Shown: piece after piece, positions 33,315 to 41,523 of the stretch
Layout: each line of letters starts with the position of its first letter
Numbering within the stretch: the stretch's first letter is position 1
Assembly: GCF_014203235.1 (NCBI RefSeq)
Contig: NZ_JACHIN010000002.1
Location: forward strand, 241,245-305,244
Direction of reading: 5' to 3'
Length of the DNA stretch: 64,000 nucleotides
Source of the DNA: Nonomuraea endophytica
GTDB taxonomy: Bacteria; Actinomycetota; Actinomycetes; Streptosporangiales; Streptosporangiaceae
Made by a program: the position numbers and the translations under genes
Notes under the pieces: model-generated
Told to the model about the DNA's origin: nothing
The model's database searches: none
The model's input: only the letters and a program-made list of their open reading frames with translations

Positions 33315-35216
33315 TCATGGGGCGGGTTGGTCCCATGACCTTCGCAGGGCATCGGACAGATCTCCGGCCCGGGGATAGCGCAGGACCAGCGCGGGTCTGA
33401 CGCTCCGGCCGGTACGGCGTTCCAGCTCGGCGGCGAGGCGTGTGGCCAGCAGGGAGTGGCCGCCCAGCCGGAAGAAGTCGCTGTCCCGCTGGATCGGCTC
33501 CACGGCCAGGGTGGCGCGGAAGGCGGCGAAGACCGTCCTTTCCACCTCACCCTCGGGCGTTTCCGTCCCTTCCACCTCGGCCTCGGGCGTTTCCGTCCCT
33601 TCCACCTCGGCCTCGGGCGTTTCCATCCCTTCCACCTCGGCCTCGGGTGTTTCCGGCCCGGCGACCTCGGGCCGGTGCGCGCGCACGTAGTCCTCGGCCA
33701 GCAGCCGTTTGCGCACCTTGCCGTTGGGTGTGACGGGCAGTTCGTCGAGCACCACGATGTCCACCGGCACGTGACTGCCCGGCAACCGCTCCGCGCAGTA
33801 GTCGCGCAGCCCGGCCGCCAGTTCTGTGGGCGTCTCCAGGACGACTGCTGCGGTTACCGCCCGGCCGAGTGCGGTGTGCGGCACCCCGAACACGGCCACC
33901 TCCCGGACGGCCGGATGGGTGCGCAGCGCGGCCTCGACCGTCGCGGAGGCGATGTTCAGCCCGCCGGAGACGATGACGTCGTCGGCCCGTTCCACGAAGT
34001 GCACCAGGGCGTCGTCGTCGAGCCGGCACAGGTCGCCGGTCGCGATCCAGCCGTCGGCCAGGTAGCGCGTGCCCGTCTCGGTGGCGCCCGCCGGCTCCAG
34101 GTAGCTCAGTACCGGGCCGGTGTCGCGGAGCCAGAGCTCGCCCACCTGCCCGGGGGCCACGTCCCGGCCCGCGCCGTCCACCACGCGGGCGTCATCGCCC
34201 AACCGGCCGAGCGCGGGTGGGCGGCCCGGCAGGCACCGGTGCTGAAGACCCGCGCCGCCCTCGGCGATCGTGTAGACGTTGAAGATCTCGGCCTGCGGGA
34301 ACACCTCGGCGAGACCGTCCACGGTGGGCTGGTCCAGCGGGGCCGAGGACGACACCACCGACCGGATCCGCGCCGGCGCGCGGCCCTGCCTGCGCAGGGC
34401 GGCCACGGCGAGCCGTGCGGTGGTCGGCACCAGGCTCATGGCGCTCACCCGGTGCTCGTCGATCAGCGCGGCCAGCCGTTCCGGCGCGAACGGCTGGCCG
34501 AGCACCACGTGCACCCCGTTGATCAGGCAGCTCTTCAGCACGGACTGCGCCGCGTTCGTGCCGATCGCCACGGCGGTGAACAGGGCGTTGGGCTGCGCCT
34601 CCGGGACGTCGTCGTCCTGCTCCCAGTCGTCGGTGAGGGAGCGGTGGCTGCTCAGCACGGCCTTGGCCGCGCCGGTGGTGCCGGAGGTGAGGATCACCGC
34701 CGCGGGATCCGTCTCGGCACGACGCACCGCCTCCGAGACAGGCGGTGTGGCAGTGGTCAGGGCGGCGGCGGTCGACAGCCAGCCGCCGAACGCCATCGCG
34801 TCCGCTTCAGGGTGTGCTTCCCCGACCACCAGACCGGCCGCGCCCACCTGGGCGGCGGTGGACAACAAGTGTGCCCGGGGGACGGGCGCGCGTACCGGAA
34901 CGGCCACCCCGCCCGCAGCAAGCACGCCCATGAAGCAGGTGGCGAAGCGGAGCCAGTCGCCGTCCTCGAAGGCGAGCACCACCCGCTGCCCCGGCCGCGC
35001 ACCGAGGGCGGCCAGCCCCGCCGCGTCCCGCCGCGCGCCCAGATGCCAGCTCAGGTAGTCGAGTGTGCCCACCCCGTCGACGGTGAACGCCGGCGCCGCC
35101 GGGTGGGCGGCTGCCCTCCGGGCGAGGACGTCATGCAGTAACCCGGGCAACAGCGGTCCCTCCCCGCACATGGCGTACCGGGCGATCTTCTCACCATAGG
35201 CGCCACAAGTCGCCAT
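33315..35216 (-). CDS. Acyl/aminoacyl-AMP ligase fused to a carrier protein (A-PCP)
   Basis: A 633-residue protein. Residues ~20-510 are an ANL adenylating enzyme: AVILTSGTTGAAKAVLSS (P-loop), VYTIAEGGAG (A5), GWIATGDLCRL (A7) and the lysine loop VTPNGKVRKRLL (A10). Residues ~560-633 are a carrier domain with FFRLGGHSLLATRL (Ser for phosphopantetheine). Between them is a repetitive acidic linker from four 30-base repeats. It loads an acid onto its own carrier; the substrate is not deducible, as the A5 motif deviates from amino-acid domains. Likely start ATG 35216. It is divergent from the 59-codon frame and the amide-synthetase operon. Confidence 0.88.
   Translation of the reverse strand: MATCGAYGEKIARYAMCGEGPLLPGLLHDVLARRAAAHPAAPAFTVDGVGTLDYLSWHLGARRDAAGLAALGARPGQRVVLAFEDGDWLRFATCFMGVLAAGGVAVPVRAPVPRAHLLSTAAQVGAAGLVVGEAHPEADAMAFGGWLSTAAALTTATPPVSEAVRRAETDPAAVILTSGTTGAAKAVLSSHRSLTDDWEQDDDVPEAQPNALFTAVAIGTNAAQSVLKSCLINGVHVVLGQPFAPERLAALIDEHRVSAMSLVPTTARLAVAALRRQGRAPARIRSVVSSSAPLDQPTVDGLAEVFPQAEIFNVYTIAEGGAGLQHRCLPGRPPALGRLGDDARVVDGAGRDVAPGQVGELWLRDTGPVLSYLEPAGATETGTRYLADGWIATGDLCRLDDDALVHFVERADDVIVSGGLNIASATVEAALRTHPAVREVAVFGVPHTALGRAVTAAVVLETPTELAAGLRDYCAERLPGSHVPVDIVVLDELPVTPNGKVRKRLLAEDYVRAHRPEVAGPETPEAEVEGMETPEAEVEGTETPEAEVEGTETPEGEVERTVFAAFRATLAVEPIQRDSDFFRLGGHSLLATRLAAELERRTGRSVRPALVLRYPRAGDLSDALRRSWDQPAP
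33541..33660. repeat. Four in-frame 30-base tandem repeats in the A-PCP linker
   Basis: Four contiguous 30-base units (33541, 33571, 33601, 33631). Units two and three differ by one base; the outer units are more diverged. They encode four copies of ETPEAEVEGT-like decapeptides forming a flexible acidic hinge between adenylation and carrier domains. Copy number is likely to vary between strains. Confidence 0.95.
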
Positions 35217-35226
35217 GATCAGACCG

Positions 35227-35236
35227 CCCAATTGGG
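35227..35236. promoter_or_regulatory. Palindrome in the divergent promoter of the amide-synthetase operon
   Basis: CCCAATTGGG lies just upstream of the A-PCP start, in an A/T-rich 98-base gap shared with the 59-codon frame. The ten-base perfect symmetry suggests an operator; the regulator is unknown. Confidence 0.35.
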
Positions 35237-35314
35237 ATAAACGTTCATCATTGACGCTATTACCGCTTATTTCTAAGAATCGTCCTCGAAATTCGCACCG
35301 ATAGGAGGTACGAA

Positions 35315-35494
35315 ATGGGGCACAGCGACCTACCACGTGACAGCTGTGGTGGAGTGCGCAGGTGCGGCGGCAATCTTCTCGTCGCCAACGCCGTGCAGCC
35401 GAAAGAATCGGCCGTCCGCCGTAATGTCCGCGCAGTCTCCGAGTTCTGGTCAACGTTCCGGGCATCGCGCAAGATGCTGAACAAGAGCCGGTAA
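35315..35494 (+). CDS. Candidate precursor or scaffold peptide, 59 residues
   Basis: A reading frame with the best ribosome site in the locus: AGGAGG at 35303-35308, six bases before ATG. It encodes a strongly basic peptide with 12 Arg and 3 Lys. Residues 10-20 are SCGGVRRCGGN, containing both cysteines. Residues 41-58 (VSEFWSTFRASRKMLNKS) can form an amphipathic helix. TAA ends it 21 bases before the ATG of the first amide synthetase, so it is the first gene of that operon. Position, size and neighbours (YcaO/TfuA, peptidase, ATP-dependent amide synthetases) suit a RiPP precursor or a carrier peptide. No known family is recognised; function is inference. Confidence 0.65.
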   Translation: MGHSDLPRDSCGGVRRCGGNLLVANAVQPKESAVRRNVRAVSEFWSTFRASRKMLNKSR

Positions 35495-35515
35495 CTGTTG
35501 CGATCAGAGATCAGC

Positions 35516-36910
35516 ATGACTGGAGGGGTTTCGGACGCCCTGTCCGAGCCCCTCTACTTGCGACCGGAGGACGGCGCGCTCGACCGTGATCCGCTGCGCC
35601 TGGTCACCCCGGCGAAGCGGTTCTCCCTGGAACCACTGGCGCTGCTCCTGGACGGGCTGCCGTTCGAGGCGGAGTTCCCGCCGGAAAGCCCCTGGGAGGG
35701 CGTGGTACGGCACCGCCCACCTCTCGACCTTCCTCCGCTGGGCTCCACGGACGACGCGGCATTGGGCGAGGAGTTCGCCGCGGCCGTCTCGCGCAGCCTC
35801 GGCGACGCGGAGTCCGCCGTGGTCCTGCTCTCGGGCGGCATGGACTCGTGGGCCGTCTTCTCGCACGCCTGGCGGCAGACGCAGCGCGAGGGACGGCGGC
35901 TGAGCGCGGTCGTGTGGAACCTGCGCGACCAGTTCGGCAAGGCGACCGCCTCACTCGTGCACCGCCAGCTCCAGGCCGTGGGCATCTCCTGTGACCTGCA
36001 CGTCCTGCCCGCCGAGTGGCACGCGCTGCCCGAGCCGCTCTGGTCGCCGCTCGGCCCCCGCCACGACTACTACACCCGCCTGCACCAGGCCACCGTGGAC
36101 CACGCCACCGGCATCGGGGCGAGCGTCCTGCTCAGCGGCCAGGGCGGCGACGAGGTGCTCGGCGCGTGGAACCACCTGTCCGCCTCGCTGGCACGCGGAC
36201 GCAGGTGGCGGGACCTGCGCAGCTACCTCACGAGCTTCAGCCAGGCCGACTCCCTGGTGGAGGTGGCGGGCGAGGCGGCAGCGCTCGCCGCGCGACGGCT
36301 GCCGTCACACCTCTCCTTCCAGCTGTACGTGGCTACCGCGCTGCGCGACGTCGTCAACAGCGGCCGCCCGTCGGTGCTCACCGGCGGCTACCGGGAATCG
36401 GTCAAGGGCTGGACCGAGGGCTGGCTGGCGGACAGGTTCGCGTCGTTCGGGGAGGCGGGCGGCGACTGGACGACGGCCAGCCTGCGCGACTCCATCTTCC
36501 CCTGGGCCTACGACGCGCATCCGCTCGGGGCGCCGATCCGGCAACGCTCGCCGTTCGTGGACGAGCACTTCGTGCGCTACGCCTTCGGGCTGCCGCCGGC
36601 CACCCGGTTCCGGGCCGAGGGGCCGTACCCGTACCAGTGGTACAAGGCGCTGCACCTGCGGCTGTTGCCCGCCGCGCTGCGCCCGATGCTGCCGGGCTAC
36701 AAGCAGAGCTACTCCGACGCCTTCCGGCGATACGTGCTCGACGTGCTGCCCGAGGGGCCGACGCTGATCGAGGAACTGGGGCTGATCCAACCCCTGGACC
36801 GGCTCGACCTGGAGCGGGTCCATCCCCGGCTGCCCATCGTGGTGCGCAACGTGGATCAATGGGTGGCGGGCGCTCTGGAAGCCGGCGCCGAGCCGGTGAG
36901 CGCTCACTAG
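35516..36910 (+). CDS. Asparagine-synthetase-like amide synthetase 1 (no glutaminase domain)
   Basis: A 464-residue protein equal to the C-terminal synthetase half of AsnB. The ATP-pyrophosphatase loop VVLLSGGMDSWAVF is intact near residue 106. LLSGQGGDEVLGAWNHL near residue 205 is the second conserved box, and PLGAPIRQRSPFVDEHFVRY matches the end of the domain. The N-terminal ~80 residues lack Cys2 and the glutaminase fold, so ammonia from glutamine is not the nucleophile. Beta-lactam synthetases and lasso cyclases use the same fold to activate a carboxylate as AMP ester for attack by an internal amine. The start ATG 35516 follows the 59-codon frame. Confidence 0.9.
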   Translation: MTGGVSDALSEPLYLRPEDGALDRDPLRLVTPAKRFSLEPLALLLDGLPFEAEFPPESPWEGVVRHRPPLDLPPLGSTDDAALGEEFAAAVSRSLGDAESAVVLLSGGMDSWAVFSHAWRQTQREGRRLSAVVWNLRDQFGKATASLVHRQLQAVGISCDLHVLPAEWHALPEPLWSPLGPRHDYYTRLHQATVDHATGIGASVLLSGQGGDEVLGAWNHLSASLARGRRWRDLRSYLTSFSQADSLVEVAGEAAALAARRLPSHLSFQLYVATALRDVVNSGRPSVLTGGYRESVKGWTEGWLADRFASFGEAGGDWTTASLRDSIFPWAYDAHPLGAPIRQRSPFVDEHFVRYAFGLPPATRFRAEGPYPYQWYKALHLRLLPAALRPMLPGYKQSYSDAFRRYVLDVLPEGPTLIEELGLIQPLDRLDLERVHPRLPIVVRNVDQWVAGALEAGAEPVSAH

Positions 36911-36911
36911 C

Positions 36912-38702
36912 ATGAACGGCGCGGCACGCAGGTGGTTCGGCGCGGAGCCGGCCGTCAACCTCGCCCTGTCCCCCGACGGCCGGGCCGTGAGCTGGCAGAG
37001 CGAGCAGAAGCCGGGATTGTTCGTCTGGCGCCCGGAACACGGCGTGCGCAGGCTCCGGCCCGGCCGGATCGTGGATCACGCGTGGTTGCCCGGGAGCCGC
37101 GCGCTGGTCGCGGTCGTCGCGGGCCGTACCGAACAAGTGATCGTCCTCGACGAGGCCGCCGGACGGACGGCCGACGTCACGCCCGAGGGCCTCGCCGGGG
37201 TCCACGTCGTGGACCGTGACCAGCCGCGACGGGGAAGCCTGCTGCTGGGCGGCGTCGGCGCGGACGGGCGAGCGGCGTGGCACGTGCTGTCCTCGCCCGG
37301 CGGGCCGGCCCGTCGCGTGGCCGCGCCCGGTGCGGCCGGACGCCTGTTCAGCGACGCCGGCGACCGGCCGTGCGCGGCCACCGCCCGCGCGGAGGACGGC
37401 TCCCTCGTCGTGTACGCGGCGGAGGCGGACGCCTGGCACGAGGTGTGGCGCTCGCGTCCGCCCGGCTCCCTGGTCACCCATCCCGTCGACGTCACGGCGG
37501 ACGGGCTCGGCCTCTACCTGTCCGGCCCCTGTCGCGACGGGTTCCTCGGTGTACGCCTGCTGGACCTGCGTACCGGCAAGACGCGGACGGTTCTCGAGGA
37601 CGGCGAGCACGACCTCGACGTCGTGCTGCATCCGGCGACGCGGATTCCACAGCTGGCGCTGGTGTCGGGAGCCCGCCAGGGCCTCAGGCCGCTCGACGCC
37701 GAGCTCGCCGCCGACCTGTCCGTCCTCACCTCACGTCATCCGGGTGAGCTCGAAATCGTGGGCCTGACCAGGGACAACACCGTCTGGCTGGTACAGGCCG
37801 ACGACGGCGAGTCCGCGCCCAGGCACCTGCTGTGGAACCGCGGCGACGGCACCGCCCACCCCCTCACCGCCCGGCGACCGGGCCTGATGCGCAGGGCGAA
37901 CCGGCGGGCGCTCGCGCCCACCGCCGCCGTGACCGTTCCCGCGCGCGACGGGCTGACGCTCGACGGCTACCTGGTCACGCCGGCCGTCGGCGCGCCGCCG
38001 TACCCCAGCGTGCTGCTCGTGCACGGCGGGCCGTGGTCGCGCGACGTGTGGGGCCTCTCGCCGCAGGCCCAGTGGCTGGCCGAGCTGGGGTACGCGTCGC
38101 TGCGGGTCAACTTCCGCGGTTCGGAGGGGTACGGCACGCGCTTCCTCGACCTCGGCAGGGCCAGCTGGGGCGGCGGGATGCAGGACGACCTGGAGGACAC
38201 GCTGCGCTGGGCGGTCTCGGAAGGGCACGTCGACCCGGACCGGGTGGCCGTCATGGGGCAGTCGTACGGCGGGTACGCGGCGCTCATGGCGGCGACCGCC
38301 CGGCCGAAGGCGTTCGCGCTGGCCGTGGCCATCTGCGCGCCCACGGATCTGGTGGCCTTCATGCGGTACGTGAAGCGGTCGTCGCACCACGAACGCGCAC
38401 ATTTCCTGCACCGCGTGGGCGACCCGGACGACGACGCCAGGCGCCTGCGCGCCCAGTCGCCCCTCACCCACGCCGCCGGATGTCATACGCCGGTGCTGCT
38501 CGTGCACGGCCGGGACGACCCGCTGGTCCCCTACACCCAGGCCACCACCATGGCCGACGCGCTCGCCGAGCACCGCCGCCCCCACCACTGCCTGGTGCTC
38601 TCCGGCGAGGGACACGGCATCACCAGCCCCGCCAACCGGGTCCGGCTCGCCCGGGTGGTTGGCCGACAGCTCGCGTACCACCTCGCAGGGAGGCCCACAT
38701 GA
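36912..38702 (+). CDS. S9 family prolyl-oligopeptidase/acylaminoacyl-peptidase
   Basis: A 596-residue two-domain serine peptidase. The N-terminal ~330 residues form a beta-propeller. The C-terminal alpha/beta hydrolase shows VLLVHGGPWSRDVWG (oxyanion), nucleophile VAVMGQSYGGYAALMAA near residue 450, Asp in LVHGRDDPLVPY near 535 and His in GEGHGITSP near 568. No signal peptide: cytoplasmic. It starts one base after the first amide synthetase gene stops, and its TGA overlaps the next ATG. Related S9 enzymes include lasso-peptide isopeptidases. Here it could trim a leader, open an isopeptide or hydrolyse a self-toxic product. Confidence 0.92.
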   Translation: MNGAARRWFGAEPAVNLALSPDGRAVSWQSEQKPGLFVWRPEHGVRRLRPGRIVDHAWLPGSRALVAVVAGRTEQVIVLDEAAGRTADVTPEGLAGVHVVDRDQPRRGSLLLGGVGADGRAAWHVLSSPGGPARRVAAPGAAGRLFSDAGDRPCAATARAEDGSLVVYAAEADAWHEVWRSRPPGSLVTHPVDVTADGLGLYLSGPCRDGFLGVRLLDLRTGKTRTVLEDGEHDLDVVLHPATRIPQLALVSGARQGLRPLDAELAADLSVLTSRHPGELEIVGLTRDNTVWLVQADDGESAPRHLLWNRGDGTAHPLTARRPGLMRRANRRALAPTAAVTVPARDGLTLDGYLVTPAVGAPPYPSVLLVHGGPWSRDVWGLSPQAQWLAELGYASLRVNFRGSEGYGTRFLDLGRASWGGGMQDDLEDTLRWAVSEGHVDPDRVAVMGQSYGGYAALMAATARPKAFALAVAICAPTDLVAFMRYVKRSSHHERAHFLHRVGDPDDDARRLRAQSPLTHAAGCHTPVLLVHGRDDPLVPYTQATTMADALAEHRRPHHCLVLSGEGHGITSPANRVRLARVVGRQLAYHLAGRPT

Positions 38703-40135
38703 CCAGCCCTCAGGACACGCACCTGACACCACCGCGGGCCGCGACCGAGGAGCGCCCGTCCTTCCGCTACGTCACCGCCCCCGACAGACTCGCGCCGTTC
38801 ATAACCAACCCGACATACCGAGAAACCGGCTCGGAACATGCCGCGAGCCCCTCAGGTGTTTACTCCCTGGCAGCGCTGGCGACCTGGTTCACCTGGCCCG
38901 CGCTGAGCACTGATCTGTTCCCCGCCGCGCCATGGGTAGGGCTTGAGCGTGTACGGCACGCGCCGCCCCGGCCCCGTGGCCACGCCCGCCCCGGCGAGCT
39001 GCGCGACCGGCTCGAAGCCGCGGTAGAACGGGCGATCGGCGACCGGGAGCACGTGGCGGTCGCCACCTCGGGCGGGCTCGACTCCGCCGCGCTGCTAGCG
39101 GTCACCGCCCGGCTCTGCCGCCGTACCGGCAGACGGTTGATGACCGTCACCATGGACATCCCGGACGACCGGGGCCGCCGCCCGAAGGTGGTCGTGGACC
39201 GGCTGCTGGAGTTCCTCGGGCTACGCTGCCTCCACCTGCGCGTGGACACGGCCCCCCGCCGCTGGCCGGAGCCGGACTGGTGCGAGCACGGCCCCCGCTT
39301 CGACGGCTTCCCCCGGCTGCACCGCGGGATGGCCGAGCTCGCCGCCGACGCGGGAGCGCAGGTCCTGCTCCACGGCAGCGGCGCCGACCAGCTGCTGGAG
39401 GCTCCCGGCTACATGGCCGCGCGCCTGGCCCGCCAGGGTGCATTCGGCGACCTGGCCGCCTACCTCAAGGACGCTGCGGCCGGCGGCGGCCCTCCCCTGC
39501 GGGAACTGACGGCCGTCCTCGCCGGAGGGCTGAACCGCGGAATCTCCTCCGCCCTCTACTGGCCGACGGCCTGGCCGCAACGGACCCAGGAACCCGGCTC
39601 TGCCCTGCTGACCGAGGAGGTCCACGAGGCGGCGTGCGCCTGGGAGCGCGACTACCGGCAAGAGTCGGCCCGGGTCGCCGCCGAGGCGGGCATGTCCTGG
39701 GCGGAGGCGCTGATGATCCACCGGACCTTCCCGTACGACGTCGTGGTACCGGCCACCGAACTCCCCGAGGCCGCCCCCTTCTACGACCCGGCCTTCGCCG
39801 AGTACGCCCTCCACCTGCCCGTGGCCGCCCGTTACTCCTCGGCCTACGAGAACGAGTACCTGCGCAGGAAGCACCTGGTCACCGACTTGCTCCCGGAGGG
39901 GATCGGCTCCGTGCTGCCGCCGTACCGTCAACGCGGCTCGCGCTCTTACTCCCGGTACTGGCGGCTGACGCGCGTGGAACCGACGCTGGCCATGGAGCGG
40001 GGGCTGCTGCGGCCGGACTGGCGGACGCGGTGCCGGGACACGTTCGAGGTGGCGACGGCCAGCGCGGTGGAGCTGTGGCTGCGCGGCGCGGAGGAACGCG
40101 GCGCACGCATGGCCGACTCCGGGGCGACGGCGTGA
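38699..40135 (+). CDS. Asparagine-synthetase-like amide synthetase 2 (no glutaminase domain)
   Basis: A 478-residue protein. An N-terminal region (FRYVTAPDRLAPFITNPTYR, SLAALATWFTWPAL) replaces the glutaminase domain. The ATP loop VAVATSGGLDSAALLAV is intact near residue 122. QVLLHGSGADQLLEAPGYMA is the second box, with GGDE changed to GADQ: the acidic residue that helps bind Mg/ATP is altered, so activity may differ. The end (NEYLRRKHLVTDLLPEGIGS) resembles lasso cyclases. ATGA overlap with the peptidase gene; the next gene's GTG overlaps its stop. Confidence 0.87.
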   Translation: MTSPQDTHLTPPRAATEERPSFRYVTAPDRLAPFITNPTYRETGSEHAASPSGVYSLAALATWFTWPALSTDLFPAAPWVGLERVRHAPPRPRGHARPGELRDRLEAAVERAIGDREHVAVATSGGLDSAALLAVTARLCRRTGRRLMTVTMDIPDDRGRRPKVVVDRLLEFLGLRCLHLRVDTAPRRWPEPDWCEHGPRFDGFPRLHRGMAELAADAGAQVLLHGSGADQLLEAPGYMAARLARQGAFGDLAAYLKDAAAGGGPPLRELTAVLAGGLNRGISSALYWPTAWPQRTQEPGSALLTEEVHEAACAWERDYRQESARVAAEAGMSWAEALMIHRTFPYDVVVPATELPEAAPFYDPAFAEYALHLPVAARYSSAYENEYLRRKHLVTDLLPEGIGSVLPPYRQRGSRSYSRYWRLTRVEPTLAMERGLLRPDWRTRCRDTFEVATASAVELWLRGAEERGARMADSGATA

Positions 40136-41523
40136 CCACCCGGCCCGTCCCGGGCATTCCGGTGCGCGCTGTGGGCAGGATCGACGTGGGCGCGCTGGCG
40201 TTGTACCTGTCGCGTCCGTCACTGGCGCTGGGGGTCTACCCCGCCTCTCCATGGCTGGAGCCCGGGGACTCGCAGGGCACAGCCGATGACAACGTGCCCG
40301 GCAAGACCGATCCCCGTGAGCTGGGTGAGCGGCTGGCGGAGGCCGTTCGGCGGGCGGTCGGGTCCCACCGGACGGTGGCTGTCCTGCATGACGGGAGCCT
40401 GGGCGCTACGGCGTTGCTGGCGGCGGCGGACGCGGCCGGACGAGCGGTGGGGGCCGAGGTGACCGTCGTGGTGGCCGACCATCCCGACCCGCAGGGCGCG
40501 AGCGTGGGCGTGCGGGCTCAGCAGGTCATCGCGCTCCTCGGCGGGCGCCACCGGTTCCTCCTGGCCGAAGCCGACCGGCTGCTCGATCGGCGCGACCACG
40601 TGCCCGGGGAAGGTGGGTCGCGCGGCCGTACACCGTGGGAGGAGGGCCCGGGGGATCGCGTCGGGTGGAACCCCGTCGCGCCCGACCTCGGGCGGACGCC
40701 CCTGGTGCGGGCGGGCGAGGCCAGGGCCGCGCAGCTCGGGGCGTCGATGATCCTCACCCCTGACGGCGGTGAAGAGCTTCTGCAGTCCGGGCCCCTGCCG
40801 GTCCCCTCCGGGCTCGCGGAACTGCGGGCCGCGAGTCGTGGGCTGGCCGACGGATGGCAGGTGGAGGGCGTCGCCGCGGCGCTCGCGGACGCCGCCGCCA
40901 TGCTGGGACGTGGTGCGGCGGCCCGGCGGCTGCGTGCCCGCCTGCAGGTGGCCCAGGCGCCGTTCGCACAGGTGCTGGGCAGGGCGCCGCGGGTGCTCGC
41001 GCCGGACCTGCGCGCCCACGTGGAGGCGTGGACGGCCGGTTGGGTCAGCCGGTTGGCCGAAGACCTGGCCGACGATCCCGACCCGGTCCGCGCGTACGTG
41101 CGGGCCCGCATGGCACGTTTCGCCGGTCCGCATCCGGCCTCGGTGGCCGCCGCGGCGCCGGTTCCGCGCGCGGCGCCGTTCCTCGACCCCGGCTTCATCG
41201 CGTGGGCGCTGCGGCTGCCCCCGAGCGCCCGCTACGACGCCCGCAGGCCAACGCCCCACCTGCGACGCAACAGGCTGCTGATCTCGCTCATCCCGCAGGC
41301 AGCCCACAGCGCGCTCCCCGCCACGCCCCCTCCCCCGCCGTCCGGCACGATCCCCGCCGCACGCCTTCCCCAAGCGTCCGGCGAGTACCCGCTGTGCCGC
41401 GAGCTCGGGCTGCTGGTTCCGGGAGAGGAAAGTGCGCCGACGGAGGTCCGGGCCAGGCTGACGGTGCTGGAGGAGTGGCTGGCCGGGTACGAGCAGGTCA
41501 GCCCAGGCCGAAACGGCGGTTGA
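40132..41523 (+). CDS. Asparagine-synthetase-like paralogue 3 with a destroyed ATP loop
   Basis: A 463-residue protein clearly related to the preceding gene: the N-terminal ALALYLSRPSLALGVYPASP parallels its SLAALATWFTWPAL and PAAPWVG segments, and the C-terminal FLDPGFIAWALRLPPSARYD matches its PFYDPAFAEYALHLPVAARYS. The SGGxDS loop is replaced by VAVLHDGSLGATALLAA, and the GGDE box by ILTPDGGEELLQSG. It is therefore unlikely to adenylate and may be a non-catalytic partner or substrate-recognition subunit. GTG at 40132 overlaps the preceding TGA. Its 3' end overlaps the convergent TfuA-JmjC gene by 26 bases. Confidence 0.82.
   Translation: MTTRPVPGIPVRAVGRIDVGALALYLSRPSLALGVYPASPWLEPGDSQGTADDNVPGKTDPRELGERLAEAVRRAVGSHRTVAVLHDGSLGATALLAAADAAGRAVGAEVTVVVADHPDPQGASVGVRAQQVIALLGGRHRFLLAEADRLLDRRDHVPGEGGSRGRTPWEEGPGDRVGWNPVAPDLGRTPLVRAGEARAAQLGASMILTPDGGEELLQSGPLPVPSGLAELRAASRGLADGWQVEGVAAALADAAAMLGRGAAARRLRARLQVAQAPFAQVLGRAPRVLAPDLRAHVEAWTAGWVSRLAEDLADDPDPVRAYVRARMARFAGPHPASVAAAAPVPRAAPFLDPGFIAWALRLPPSARYDARRPTPHLRRNRLLISLIPQAAHSALPATPPPPPSGTIPAARLPQASGEYPLCRELGLLVPGEESAPTEVRARLTVLEEWLAGYEQVSPGRNGG

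Noticed and set aside
33307-33323. Hairpin GCCCCA-N5-TGGGGC over the A-PCP stop
   Set aside because: Only six base pairs, no U-tract, and overlapping the coding end; too weak to call a terminator.
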